A stretch of DNA of 64,000 nt. It comes from Gnetum montanum (lineage: Eukaryota; Streptophyta; Gnetopsida; Gnetales; Gnetaceae). Both the position numbers and the translations under genes were made by a program. The notes under the pieces were generated by a model. That model worked only from the letters and a program-made list of their open reading frames with translations, searched no databases and was not told the DNA's origin. Numbering within the stretch: position 1 is the first letter of the stretch; every line of letters begins with the position of its first letter. This document shows positions 24,881 through 37,100 of the stretch, one piece after another. The stretch covers positions 883,564-947,563 of the forward strand of contig MNCI01017909.1 of NCBI GenBank assembly GCA_015680685.1. Direction: 5' to 3'.

Positions 24881-26828
24881 GGTGGTGTTTAAAACTTAAG
24901 CAAATAGGTTAGTGAGCATACAAATATAACCATACTATTCTCCCCTTTATTGAATAGTAACAAAAAGGATAAAGGACACAAACGTAATTTTAAAAAAGAT
25001 CAATAAGTTTGAGATAATATTTAGAAACAACCATCATGACATAACCCCAAAAAAACACATAGTGAAGCAAGAGAATCAATTATTCAACACCAAGTTCCAT
25101 GAAGAGGTGTTCTTATTTTGTCAAGAATTGATCTAGATCTTCCAATTGATATTCAACCTTGAAGCATGAAGTGAAGTGTGTACATGGAAGAGAAAGTATT
25201 ATCTCTAAAAAAAATAAGTCATTAGTAGTACATGGTTCTTTTAATAGTCAAATATTCTCCATCTTCATAACCATCAGCAAAAGAAAGCATATCTGTATAA
25301 TAAGGAGAATATAGCAATTTCCAATGTGAAATCAACCATGCCAAATGTCAAATTCAAACCATTCAAAGCATGATTCAATCAAATCCACAAATACAAAAAA
25401 ATGATCATAGTCTTACTCATAATATCAATTAGTTTCTTTACAAAAAATAGATACTTCTTTGTTGTAGCTTATGATTGAATATCAAATAGGTGGGCTGTAA
25501 AAATAATGAGGATCAAATACATATTGATGCTAAAGACCAAGGATAGAGCATGGAGGATCAAGAAGTCTATCTATTAGAAACAATTGTTTTATAAGAATGT
25601 GTATTTTTAGATTGCCCCAAAATACTATTAGAGCTATGAGAGAAGCATTAATACATTGCTTTTTGTATAAGGCAATGTAGCATCCACAACCATTAATCAA
25701 AAATAAAACATGCTAATAAGTATATACTTTTTGAAGTTCTCTACTAATGTACATACGATTAAGTAAAATAGTCTATTAATAAACTTTAGCACAAAATGCC
25801 AAAGATAGAAGCAAGTCTTTCATCAAGGATCTCAAGACATTTTCAAAGGACTAAAAATCAATATAGGATCTACCTTATGTTAGATTCCATTTTGGAAGAA
25901 TATTGTCCTTTAAACCAATGTGTCATGATCCCATGTAAACTCAACTCTTAGTAAACATCAAGAAGGAAAGCAAGAAGACAAATCAATGTTCAAGAAAGCT
26001 ACACAGGCTTTAGCAAGATTTTAGATAGTGGTCAAGTGAAATTACTTGTAAGATATCTTAATCAACTATTAAACCTATTCTTACCTTGAATATTTGCATG
26101 TCATGAATCTTTACTCATTGTGGAATAATTTGTTGTTTCAGAGTTTGAGGTCTTTGAAGACTCCCCCTACATATGTGTAGTTCTTCTAGGACCTTAAGAC
26201 CTAAATGCAAGTCACAAAACAACATTATAACTATAGATCAACATTAAGCTCAATTGTGGAGATCTAGATCTTCAACTACCAATATTGATAAAATTTCTAG
26301 AGGTTTATCTTATCTTATAAATGGAAAAATCATCCCAAAGACTATGAGCATAGAAATAGATTATCACAAGAATTTTTAGATTAAGCATGACTGAATGCAA
26401 GACAAGAAATCACAATAGAATTGTTATATGATAAAGATCCAAGGGAAATTATTGCAAGTGCAATTATAAATTCTCACAAAATCAATGATGTCAATATTAT
26501 GAACATAAGAAATGCTCTAGATACTTATTCCATCATCTTTGATCTAAGACATAGATAATGTAGGATTTCTCATACACTAACATTAATAACTAGTAAGCAA
26601 AGAGATAGAGACTTTCCTTGACTTACCTTGCTTGTCGATAAAATGAGAAGATTAATGGAGCTTAAGGTTAGGTCCCTTATCATGAAGTACTTCCTCATCC
26701 TTAGGTTCTCTTTCATTAGATCATGTATGTGATGTCTCTAACTGTTCATGTTCTTTGTGATAGAAATCTTAATCACTTTGTGCATTATTTTCAAGACTCC
26801 ACTTCCCTTCATTCTCACTTATTGGTAC
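24881..26828 (-). other. Non-coding remainder of the copia element
   Basis: About 1.95 kb, AT-rich, short ORFs only. I searched the minus strand for the integrase GKS/HNGV-type words and the RT YVDD block without success. Confidence 0.6.
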
Positions 26829-27212
26829 CTACACAATTTCCTTACCCAAGCTTTTTTGAAAAGACCAAGCATTAATCCTACTTTGATCATCATAGCTAAG
26901 AGCTTGCTTATTGCCACTATTTTTAGAAAAAAATAAAATATTATCCTTATGATAAAAATTATCAAACCTTACTATGCTTGAGCTTGCATTTTCATGTGTT
27001 GCTTCCTCTAAATTCTTTGGTTGATTTTCAGGAGTCTCTTCTTCTTGAATCTTGCTACAATCCTTATTCAAAGAGGTTAGTTGTTGACTCTTAGCTTTTA
27101 TATCTAAGATTTCTTCCTTTAATTCAACATGAATAGCATATAACTTAGAAAGTACTAGTTTCTTTGCCTTCCTAATCAAATGATGTAAAAAAAAATTCTT
27201 CTTTAAATTCAC
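26829..27212 (-). pseudogene. Copia post-gag coiled segment
   Basis: 127 codons in a different frame from gag. A Lys/Glu/Leu-rich helix (VELKEEILDIKAKSQQLTSL) is followed by NKQALSYDDQSR, which resembles the LDK..LGY segment found after the knuckle in related copia elements. A frameshift separates it from gag. No protease or integrase follows. Confidence 0.5.
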
Positions 27213-28336
27213 TATACTTGTTTGTCACACTTACCATCTTGTTTAGCCACAAATGAGGAATCCTCATCGTTAAGTGGCATGCATGTGAGATGTGAATCTT
27301 TGAAAGAAATAAACGCTTCTTCTTCACTTTGCTCACCATCATCCCAACTTGTATAAAAGTTGGTCTTTTTTGGTTCCTCATCATTGGATCTATTCCCTGG
27401 TTGTACCTTGTTATCACTTGGATCACAAGGACATTTGAAGGCCATATGGCCTCTTCCTCCATAAACCCAACATTCTATAAAAGAAAAATCTAGATTAGAA
27501 GAATTTAAAAAATTTATACCTCTTTCTCTACCTTTGAAGAAATTAGGTCTTTATTGTTGCTGAGATGCTCCTTTATTTCTTCTTATAAGCAATTGTTGTA
27601 GTCTTCTTAAGAGAAGTGCAATCTCATCTTCACTTTCCTCATCATGCTCATTGACCTCCTTCTCCTTGGAGGTAGTCTTTACAGCAATAGGTCTTTCTTG
27701 AATTGCTCCTTTGCTTATAAGATTTATTTCATAGGCAATAAGAGCACTTTGAAGTTCCTCAAATTTTAGAGTTGAGAAATCTCTTATTTCCTCCATGGTT
27801 GTGACCTTAGATCTGAACTTCAGTTGAATAGTTCTAGTCATTTTGATAATTACTTCGCTTTCAAGTAGATCCTTCCCTATTCCTGTAATTGCTATAACAA
27901 GATTATTAGCTCTAGAAAAATAATCTTTAATTTTCTCACCTTCTCTCATTTTGAGTTTATCATATTCACTTTGTAAAACTAACAATTTTGATTGCTTAAC
28001 ACTAGAGGTTCCTTCATAAGTAGCTTCTAAAGTTTTCCAAATTTCTTTGGTTATTTTACATTCTACTACCCTATTAAATTCAAATTTGTTCAATGCACAA
28101 TATAAACAATTTTTTACTTTTGAAGCAAACATGAACTTATACTTTTCCTCTTGAGACCATTTGTTGCGAGGCTTGATGATGCCAATGGTGCTGTCGATGG
28201 GTGGAGCGTAGCCTTCTAGAATTGACTCCCATACTTCAAACTCCATGGATTCAAAGAACCCTTGCATTCTAGCTTTCCAATAAGCAAATTCGAATCCATT
28301 GAACATGACTAGCTTTGTGTAAGATGTCCCCTCCAT
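27212..28336 (-). pseudogene. Copia gag (UBN2 type) with CCHC-like knuckle
   Basis: The first 261 codons are open: MEGTSYTKLVMFNGFEFAYW, WKTLEATYEGTSSVKQSKL and DYFSRANNLVIAITGIGK are typical of the UBN2 gag domain. A TAA at 27551 interrupts the frame, which then continues to a knuckle CWVYGGRGHMAFKC (27433-27474), where the second Cys is Tyr, and to an acidic tail ending at 27212. Apart from the stop and the lost Cys it is well preserved. Gag would form the capsid and bind RNA. Confidence 0.85.
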
Positions 28337-28373
28337 TTTTCACTCTTGAAGTTTATGATGAAAGAAAAGAGTA

Positions 28374-28389
28374 CCAGGCTCTAATATCA
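28374..28389 (-). other. Primer-binding site, initiator-Met type
   Basis: Minus strand TGATATTAGAGCCTGG, two bases from the 5' LTR. It differs at two places from TGGTATCAGAGC, the usual plant copia primer site. Confidence 0.8.
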
Positions 28390-28391
28390 CT

Positions 28392-29643
28392 TGTGGATCA
28401 TTGAACTTATAAGGGGGGAGGGGGGGTGTGTGGGGGGTGAGAGAGAATGAATAAGTTCCCCAAATTGAACCTTTATGAAACAAAACACACACACACCAAT
28501 TTACATGGTTCCCCAACTTGGGTACTCCACACTTGGAGGGTAGATCGCAACAACACCTCTAGACTTTGTTGCTCTTAAAATGTGGTTGAAGGGTCCACAC
28601 CCTATATAGTCTTTAAGCCTTACTCCAGAGTGTTGTACTGCAACACCAATCACTCAACCCTGCAAGGTCCCGTTAGGCTTGAAAATGTGAGTTCGAGGCT
28701 TCCACGACCTTTACAATATTAAGCTTCACACCGAAGTGCTATACCATAGCACCAACAACTCAATCCCACAAGATCCCAACAAGCTCAAGCACATCAACCC
28801 TATAGGGCAATAAGAGAACAACAATTACAAGGAATAATTGCAACTTAGTTTGTTGATTCTTGTATAGTTAGATACAACACACTTTACAAAGCCAAAATGA
28901 TAATACAATGAAGAGCAATATAGAATTCAATGACTACAAATGATTGTACAATGAATACAACAATGTTTTCACTTTTTCCAATGCACATCAAGTCTTCTTA
29001 TAGTTGCTATGTTTCTAAACCGATCTCAGAACTTGTGCAATAGCGAGGAAACAATCAATAATGATCATGGGAGACGTCTTTCTCGTGCCTGAAAAGTCTC
29101 TCTAGATTTTCCTTCAATTCTAGGAAGATGTCTTTGTTTCCTGAAAGACGTCTTTCTAAAGTATCCATTCTGGAAGATGTCTTTATCTTGTGGAACACAT
29201 CTTTCTGGTACTTACCTTCCTTCTATAAAGACATCTTTGCCTTGTGAAAGATGTCTTGCTATTTCTGAAGATGTCTTTGTTTGAGTTCACTCCAATTCTG
29301 CCAAGACATCTACTACTTCCTAGGGACATCTTGCTTCCAATTTCTTTGTCTCTTGAATTCATTGTTCCTTGTTCATAGCCTTGATCTTTCGCATGCTTTG
29401 ATATTGATAGCTTTGCTTGCATAGTATTTGGTCCTTGTCCATGTTCTTTGAAATTCTTGCATGTTCATTTGCAAACCATGTGGATGACCTCCTCATTGAG
29501 CTCTAAACATTTCATTCCATGTCCTCTTCAGCTCATCTTTTTTTCCCATGTGCTAAGTCCTCCAAGCACAATAGCCACACAGTCATGCAAACAACCTTTG
29601 ACTCCATTTTACTTAATGTTTTGCACACATCAAAAGGTCCACA
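28392..29643 (-). repeat. Copia 5' LTR
   Basis: 1252 bp, same termini as 23611-24866 and alignable along its length. It differs by an expanded G tract at 28413-28437 and by scattered substitutions. The AAGAYRTCTT cluster lies at about 29071-29330. Confidence 0.9.
28413..28437 (+). other. G-rich tract, possible quadruplex
   Basis: Runs of 6, 7 and 6 G separated by A and TGTGT lie next to the inner end of the 5' LTR. They can supply four G3 runs. The partner LTR has a single G6 run at about 23632, so the tract expanded after insertion. Confidence 0.5.
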
Positions 29644-29648
29644 CTAAC
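29644..29648. repeat. Target-site duplication CTAAC, right
   Basis: CTAAC directly right of the LTR; identical to 23606-23610. Confidence 0.9.
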
Positions 29649-30079
29649 TCAATGTCCATCAAAGCTAACTATAATGTAAATGTGTAGGTTTCTTGATCTT
29701 GATGTGCAAGGTTTAGATCACCTAGAATTTTTTCAAATTCTACTATAGGATCTATCCTAGCATCCTAATTGATAATCACAAGTTATGTCATATTTTGAAG
29801 CTCAATACAAGAGTTTGGGACTCCATAGATTTTGGAGTGAGTATGAAAGTAGAGGATTGCTCTACCCATTGTGGGGTAAATCTATGAAGAAAATGCAACG
29901 TGGCCAAAAGATAAGCATCTATAATAAAATTGTTATTAGAAGGAACAGTGCTAAGAAGAAGCTTCTAGCATTTTTGCAGGATGCTCATCATGATTTATAA
30001 CAATGTTTTGAATTCTTTGCTAACTTGTATTATAGGTTTATCCATTTCTTTAGGTTTTCTTAAAGGTATCATCCCATGT
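29649..30079. other. Flank of the copia insertion, no recognised gene
   Basis: A 71-codon ORF at 29785-30000 has no recognised domain. Its end is duplicated 358 bp further right. Confidence 0.35.
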
Positions 30080-30460
30080 AACATTCTAGTGTTCAAGCTT
30101 TATAACTTAGCATGGTCCACTAGAATCAAAACCATGACTTGAGCATTTAAATTAAGAGCCTTTACCACTAGGCTAACACCTCATTGTTAGCTAGGAAGAT
30201 TTGATAGAAAGAACGTATTCACTGGAAACAAATAGTCAAGTACTAGTAATTTCTTGACAAAGATCAAAACTATAAGTATTTTCATATAGTGGCCACAAGG
30301 AATAGTGCTAAGAAGAAGCTTCTAGCATTTTTACAAGATGCTCATCATGATTTACAACAATGTTTTGAATTTTTTATTTTTTATTTTTTGCTAACTTGTA
30401 TTATAGGAATTTATCTATTTCTTTGAGTTTGCTGAAGGATCTCATCCCATATAATACACT
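29940..30460 (+). repeat. Direct repeat pair of about 150 bp
   Basis: 29940-30085 and 30298-30460 share AGTGCTAAGAAGAAGCTTCT, then GATGCTCATCATGATTTA and a GCTAACTTGTATTATAGG segment. The copies flank a SINE (30080-30187) and about 110 bp of other sequence. Confidence 0.8.
30080..30187 (-). repeat. tRNA-derived SINE, family 1
   Basis: Minus strand TGAGGTGTTAGCCTAGTGG carries an A box (TAGCCTAGTGG fits TRGYNNARNNG). A decayed B box GTTTTGATTC follows about 45 bp later, then GTTATAAAGC. Shared with copies at 41368 and 51906. Confidence 0.75.
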
Positions 30461-31929
30461 AAGTTTTTGAACCTAGGATCTTAGGTTTGTCACTTGGCTC
30501 TTAAGGATATATTTAAATATATTATGTTAATAATATATTGTATTATGACTAGCGGTATAAATTTATGTGTAACATATCTTCCAAAAAATCCTCATATATC
30601 GGTAAGTATACATGTTTTATTATGTCTCATATTTCTTAAGATTTGGACATGAACCTTGCTCTTATTACATATTTGGATTGTATTTCTTGATTATATTGAG
30701 AAGTGATATCCTTGGATAGGAATTTATATAAATCATCAAGTAAAACAAAATAAAAAAATTTAAAATCTTCACAGTCTCTATAGTCTAAGCAACATTAATA
30801 TTCTCCATCTTCAAGTGATTCCTCATAAAAAAAACTCTACCGTAATATCTTCGAAATACTTCAAATACTTTGCTTACGGAAGCAAAGCTTCTAAACTAAA
30901 CTTTTTAAAAAATTTTAGTATAAAAGCATTTTCTTTAATTTTTTTTTTAGTGTATCTAAATTACAATCATTTTTTGGTTCTAATAGTATAACCCAATTCT
31001 AAACCCTTTCTCTCCATCCCTTCCCCCTTCCTCCCCTAAAAATAGAAAAAGAAATGAATGAACAAAGCCTCTACCATTCCCCCAATAAAGAAGGGAGGGG
31101 ATTAAGAGGTGTGAAACCAAAAAATTTATTAATAATAAGCAAAAAAAAAAAAATTAAAGTACATCACATGCCTAATCACTAAGTAGAAAGTCCCACAAAA
31201 AATATGGAAAGAAATAACTTTCCAATTTTAAATGTCTTCTCAAGTCAACAATCTTACAATAGATACTTTGAAAAAACCAAATAGGAAAATTAACTATTAG
31301 TAGGGATCATGATCCTAGTCCTAACAACATTTACATCATTTTTCATATTTGTGCTCACACTTGAAATAGCAAAAGAATTCAACATAGCAATGAAAAGCTT
31401 TGGCAAAATACAAACTTTTGTAGAAGAGGAAGATACAAAAGTAAATGCTAGCACATAATATCTGTAACAATTAACTTTACATCAAGTCTCTTTAGCATCT
31501 TCTAAATCCTACTTGTCAATAACAAAAGATTTTATCTTTGGGTAGACAATAATATTCTTACTTAAAGAAAAATTTTCTATATGCACTTTTTTTTCTAAAC
31601 TTATCAATACTTCTTTTAGTAAAAGTAAACCTATTCATAAAAGCTTTTGTCATCTAATTTTTTTATTGTGATTTGATCATTCTTATCATTGAAATTACCT
31701 TGATTATTTATCTATTCAACTTCAAATTATTTTTTTCTATCCTCAACTTCAACTCATTTTTCCTTTTACTCTACATGAACACATTTTTTCTTTTCTTCAA
31801 TAACTTTTTTTAGTAGAAAAGCATAAGCATTAAACAAATGTTCTTCATGATGAAAAAATTACAAGAATTAGAAAGATTATAATATGTAATTGATTGTATG
31901 TAAGTCTTTTTTTCTATTTGCAATACCAA
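30461..31929. other. AT-rich sequence, no recognised gene
   Basis: A12 tract at about 31140 and other homopolymers; no protein domain seen on either strand. Confidence 0.4.
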
Positions 31930-32430
31930 TGTCTTTTTACGGTTAATAAGATTGATTTTGATTAAAAAAACAATTGATTTTGATTAAAAAAACATCTACA
32001 AGAGATAAGTTATATAGAAATAAATTCCATATGCTTAATGGGAGTGGCAAGATGAATAATTTCCTTCTTAGCTCTTTGAAATATTAACAAAAGATTAAAT
32101 AGCTTATCAAAACATGGAACTTTAGAATATTCTTTAGATTCAACATCAAAATTAGGAATCCACTTATGAATGATTAACACTACATGCTTATGTACTTAAA
32201 AAACCCTATATCTAGGGCACCTTGCANAGGAATCCACTTATGAATGATTAACACTACATGCTTATGTACTTAAAAAACCCTATATCTAGGGCACCTTGCA
32301 CCATTGAAACATTGCCTAGCTCAAAAAGTAGAAAAATAAGAACTATACCTAAACTGAATGACTTGAATATCATGCTTTTGTATCACATCATTCAACTACA
32401 AAACCAAACTTTGATTATGAGGTAGGTAAC
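31930..32430 (-). pseudogene. LINE ORF1 relic (DUF4283-like), copy 1
   Basis: Homologous at DNA level to 34400-34780 in the same orientation. The minus strand gives KVPCFDKLFNLLLIF, a decayed form of the VWVRLYNLP segment of DUF4283, the N-terminal domain of plant LINE ORF1 proteins. It is disrupted by a 73-bp duplication. Confidence 0.45.
32154..32300. repeat. Exact 73-bp tandem duplication around one N
   Basis: 32154-32226 and 32228-32300 are identical, with a single undetermined base at 32227 between them. Probably an assembly join rather than biology. Confidence 0.8.
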
Positions 32431-34340
32431 CTAAAATTTGAATAAACACATGTCATAATGTAAGATTAGCTATCATCAAAAAGAACAAAATTAGATGTCT
32501 TAGTTACATCATCATCATTAGAAAAAGACATTACAAATTTTTGCCCATCAACTTGTAAATCTACATTTTTTAAAATCAACAAAAATTTTCACATTGATAT
32601 AAAATGCTAAAAACTTTAGCATCAATTGAAGAAATCAAAAGTAATTTAGAATCCCCATATGGGAATTCTAGAGAGATCAAATCCACTAGAGAAAAATCAA
32701 AGAGAAGAAAATCCAATCTATCCTTCCTTGAAGAAAAGGAGAAAAACAAGTGTTAAAATAAAGAACTGTGTAACTACTTGAAGTAATAAGCAATGATTCT
32801 TTAGTATATACTTATACTCATTCTTTTAGGTTTCAACACTAGAATAAACTAAACCTTCTTAGGATTTATTCTAGACATCATCAACTACTCCTTGCACCAG
32901 GCCCTTGCTAATAGAACGCTAATATGCAAGCATGAGGGAATCCTTGATGCACTTGCTTATGAGCAAGGCACACAAAACATCAACACCCTACCTAAATATT
33001 GTGAACACACATTTGAACACATTGACAATTTTCTATGCACTAGTCCTCTTAAGCACCAACACTCAGACAATCATACTCCTTCCCATGATTCCCTAAGTGA
33101 TGTGCCTCTCATAACAATCATGGTATGGATCAAAACACAAATTCAATTTCCAGTTGAATGCTATCTTCAACATTAGTCTTATCCCAAGGTCTTACCTCAT
33201 TGAACCACTAGTCTAGAGATGCTAACTCTACCTTTAATGCCACTTCCTTCCATACTCCCTTCAAATCCTCACACAACTTCATTCATAACTACCTAAATGC
33301 ACATCATGTTGTCAAATACCCTACACCCATAACCACTTCACCCCCCATCCACATAGCCCACAATCCCCCAACCCCCAAAACCCAATCATCATCAATGCTG
33401 ACCATGAGGCTGCCCCCAACCAGAACCCTCTCCTAATCACCACTAGTATCCTTTTGCCTATACTTAGCACCCTTACTACCCTTCCCCGTAACTTGCCTAC
33501 TATCCTCATGCCTGTCCCCTTCACCACCTCATCACTGGTACCATCCTCCCTATCCATGGTCTTATCACTATCAAGCCTACCCACCCACCCCTACAACACC
33601 TTGAGCATAGCACTAAATGTTAGTATACTAGTAGCAAACCATGAAGTTTTGGAATTTTGATAGTACAATGGGATCATTTGGTTCATACCAACCTACCCTT
33701 CCCATGGATGCCCTCTCAAACCTCATGTTCCTTGAAGATCCACCAAACATTACCTTGCACCTAGATGACCTACTAATCTATGAGAGATACTACAGCCTAT
33801 AGATGATCAACCTCTAGGATGGTCCCCTCCTCAACCTATTTGTCTTCTTATGGATCTCCAGTCCCTCAACACATGGACTAATCTCAAACCACCAACTTGT
33901 GATGGCTCACATGCAATGACACATCCATGACATTATATATACTACATGTTGCTAACCGTGATGAATACACCCTTGTCCATGAGTATGTTGTGCATTTTTT
34001 GTTTGTGTGATGTAGCACCACTCATTGGTTTTGCAACCTAGGATGCTTTAATCACTATTTTAGCGGTGCCTTGTAATTTGCTAATATGTGTAAGGGTCAT
34101 CCTCCTCAATTAGACCCATACATCTATCTAAGGGACACTTTGCATGGGTCCATGTGATCCCAGTATGGTACACTTTGTTATCTTAAAGTAATAAGGTACT
34201 TTTGAGTATTTTCTTGATAAACTACACCTTGTTAAAGCATGAAGCTATAATTCCTTACTATTTCATTATTACTTTATTGAATAAACCAATCAGGGATTAA
34301 TAAAAAAATGTAAATTTAGATTAGATCATAACTCACACAT
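32431..34340. other. Unassigned region with decayed coding-like text
   Basis: C-rich short ORFs at 32892-33176 and 33454-33660 have no recognised domain. At about 33945-34175 the plus strand reads ANRDEYTLVHEYVVHFLFV and, after stops, CNLGCFNHYFSGAL, which looks like decayed coding sequence of unknown origin. Confidence 0.3.
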
Positions 34341-34344
34341 CATG

Positions 34345-34780
34345 TCAATTTATATGTTGGGGTGTCAAGGAAAAAAGACATCTATGAAAACCAAATTCCT
34401 TTTTCTCATTGAGAAGATTGATTTCAACAACAAAAAATCTATGAAAACTAAAAGTTATAGAAATAGACTCCATATGCTTAATGGAACTCAGAATATTAAC
34501 AATATCTTGAAAAATCAATGGAAGATTATATAACTCAATAAAACATAGACTTTTAACATATTCTTTAGATTGGATATTAAAACTTGAAGCCCACATATAA
34601 ATGAACAACACGGTATGCTTGTGTATAAAAGATCCTATATCTAGGGCATGTTGCACCATCGAAACATTGCCTAACTCAGCAAGAAGAAAAAAATGAGAAT
34701 AATACTTGGCATGAAGGACTTGGATGTCATGTTTTTTCATCACAGAATTTAACTACGAAACTAAACTTTGATTCCCCTAT
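34345..34780 (-). pseudogene. LINE ORF1 relic (DUF4283-like), copy 2
   Basis: A 132-codon frame reads GNVSMVQHALDIGSFIHKHT, then MWASSFNIQSKEYVKSLCFI and ELYNLPLIFQDI. This matches the DUF4283 layout: a beta-sheet core, W.P.F segment, then a VWVRLYNLP-type strand. No LINE RT is attached. Assignment rests on motif order alone. Confidence 0.5.
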
Positions 34781-35381
34781 TGTAAATAAAAGAAAAACAA
34801 ATGCTAAAATAAAGAACAAAATTGTAAACAAGGTTACAAAATGTATAATTATCATTTTATATAACAAGCTCAAAGGTTGGAAATAAACTATAATATTGCA
34901 AGTGAAATTTTGATGATCAAGATAAACAACTTTCTTAACTCTACTCTTGTATTATGATAGACATGCTTTTAGCTTACCAAACTTGATCCATAGATAAAAC
35001 TAGATCCTCTATTTTAAATTGATGTTCAAATATTTCAAAGATAATTTTGTAAATAAAAACTTCATGATTAAAAAATTGGTAAGGTTTTAGTTATATGATG
35101 TTATGCAATCATTGCATTGCCTTCTGTTAATTGATAGAAAATAAAAATGGAAAGCTTAAAATTGTCCATCAACAACCATGAAAATCCAACAACATCAAAA
35201 TTCAAACTATTTTGAAGGTTTTTCCATTGTTAGGTATCAAGTGAAGTACACTAGGAATCTCTGTGTCATGCAGCAAAGAGATAGACCAAAGCAAAAACTA
35301 AAAAAAGTCAAAAAAAAGAGAGTAAAAATCAAAGATAGTTTGGATAAACTATTTAATTACCTTGCATTGTATCAAAGTCAT
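34781..35381. other. AT-rich sequence, no recognised gene
   Basis: No conserved protein; a Lys-rich 68-codon ORF (35178-35384) looks like chance. Confidence 0.4.
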
Positions 35382-36258
35382 TGATGAAGAGTCTTTCAAT
35401 TAGCTATGTCGACGAGCATGCATTAATGCAACCCCATCAACACATACATTGACGAATATGCATCAATGTCATTCCACCCTAAACCTATATAAATATGTGC
35501 ACCATGCACATTTATGACATCTTTAGCCATTTTTGTAGTAAAGCTCTTGTAGTTTGTTTCCATAGGACTTAGCCAAATTTTCCTATGAGTGCCTGTAGCA
35601 TGGATTGAATTGATCAAATGAAGTTTTATTTGAGTGTATGCTATACATGGACACTTATGCATAATGACAATAAAATCGATATTAATTCTATCCATTGTAG
35701 CACTTGGACTAGCATTTAATTTATTTTTAAGCACTTTACTTTTGATACATTTTACTTTCCTATAAATAAGAAATTAATATTTTATCCCATAACAGTGTGA
35801 GTATGACCACTTTGAGCATAATGTATTAACATTTGGTAATCCCGACAATGGATACTTAGTGCACCTAGTAGTAGACCCTTAGTAACCCAACAATGCTTGA
35901 TATAAGTATAGAATGGGAACAAAAAGTGGCAAGGGATGCCCCAAGCTTAGGATAGCTTAGATTACTCTTAGGTGCATCATTAGTTAAATTTTAATATTTT
36001 AATTATTTTACTATTTCAATATCTTAATGATAAAAAATGATAAAACTATAACAAAAATATAAATATCATATACCTCATTCTCATTTAACCATAACCATCG
36101 AACTAGCACAAGTGATGATTAGGAAGACAACGGCTAACAACCAAACACCTAGTTATCTAAGACACTTAGGGCTTAAAGATTTCATGGAATTTGACCAGAT
36201 CACATGTACATGCTTGTGATTCGTATGGTTGAACGTAGGAAACATTCGTCGCTCATCA
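35382..36258 (+). repeat. Solo Athila-type LTR
   Basis: 877 bp, TGATGAAG...GCTCATCA, with flanks GTCAT (35377-35381) and ATCAT (36259-36263) that match at four of five bases. No primer site follows, so the internal part was lost by LTR-LTR recombination. Cores start at 35409, 35423, 35437, 35449 and 35463; TATATAAA is at 35486, 24 bp after hexamer ATCAAT at 35462. The U5 wording (CACTTTGAGCATAATG, TTGGTAATCCC) matches the element at 7231. Confidence 0.8.
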
Positions 36259-36795
36259 ATCATGAAATAAATATCATTTATTTGAGATTGAACATCATAC
36301 TTTCTAAGTACTTGTCCATTGTAGATCCTATTTTTGCATTGAGAATATGTGGGTCTTATTAATTCAAAGACTAATCATTGTACATTTTGCTTTTGCATTG
36401 AGAATACATAACATCTTGTTAAGATGAGATTTCAAAAGACCAATTGAAAGATGTTAGATTTTTACCTCTTAAAATTTATGTAGAGGAAGAAACACTACAA
36501 TGTTAAAAATGCAAATATATTAAAATTTTCATTGATCATATAATTTAACATAAAATGCAAGAAAAAAAATACTTGCAACAACAAGAGAGAAAGACAAGGT
36601 GTTTTTTTGGAATAAAGCTTATGCATTATCATCAAGTGCATCAATCACATTGGTCATCAACTAAATAATTTGAAAGTACTACATTCAAGGTTACTATCAT
36701 TTTATAGACTCTATTGGCTTTCACTACTCTAGTTATGCTCTATGAAGTAAGAAATTAATTTTCGTGCAACAAAAACACAATGCAATACTAGATTA
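36259..36795. other. AT-rich sequence, no recognised gene
   Basis: A 60-bp segment TGCATTGAGAATA... is repeated in part at about 36336 and 36394. Nothing else is identified. Confidence 0.35.
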
Positions 36796-37100
36796 TTTTT
36801 TTTTTTTTTTCTTTTTGAGAAAGTCTAATGATTTATATAACAAGAGTGTTGAACCCCGAATTAACAATGGAGAGAAGAAGATCCTCCACCAAAACAACTG
36901 AATAGCTAAATCATGAAGCCAACTAAAAGCCAAACCATTAAAAAGATCATGTGTTATCTCCAAGGAGACATAATCCCAACCCTATTTTCAACCAACCAAA
37001 AAACCCCACTCATTCTTATAAAGCATTGAAACCAAAAATCAAAAAATAGTCAATATTATAAAATTCATTTAAAACAAGGGCATACATATCCAAGAAAATA
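36796..37100 (-). mobile_element. 5'-truncated LINE 3' end with poly(A)
   Basis: T15 at 36796-36810 is the poly(A) tail on the minus strand. Just before it the minus strand reads GTTATATAAATCATTAGAC then CTCAAAAAG, wording common at plant LINE ends, preceded by a decayed ORF (SWLHDLAIQLFWW, GSTLLLYKSLDFL). The 5' limit is uncertain. Confidence 0.45.

Larger units (their letters stand above)
23611..29643 (-). mobile_element. Complete gag-only Ty1/copia retrotransposon
   Basis: LTRs at 23611-24866 and 28392-29643, flanked by the same 5-bp target duplication CTAAC (23606-23610 and 29644-29648). On the minus strand the order is 5' LTR, initiator-Met primer site (28374-28389), gag, polypurine tract (24867-24880), 3' LTR. 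The 3.5 kb internal region codes for gag with a zinc-knuckle tail, but I find no protease, integrase, RT or RNase H motif in the 2 kb that remain. It must have depended on proteins from another element. Confidence 0.9.

Noticed and set aside
30940-31160. Processed pseudogene with poly(A) tail
   Set aside because: A-rich runs are present, but no coding sequence precedes them on either strand.
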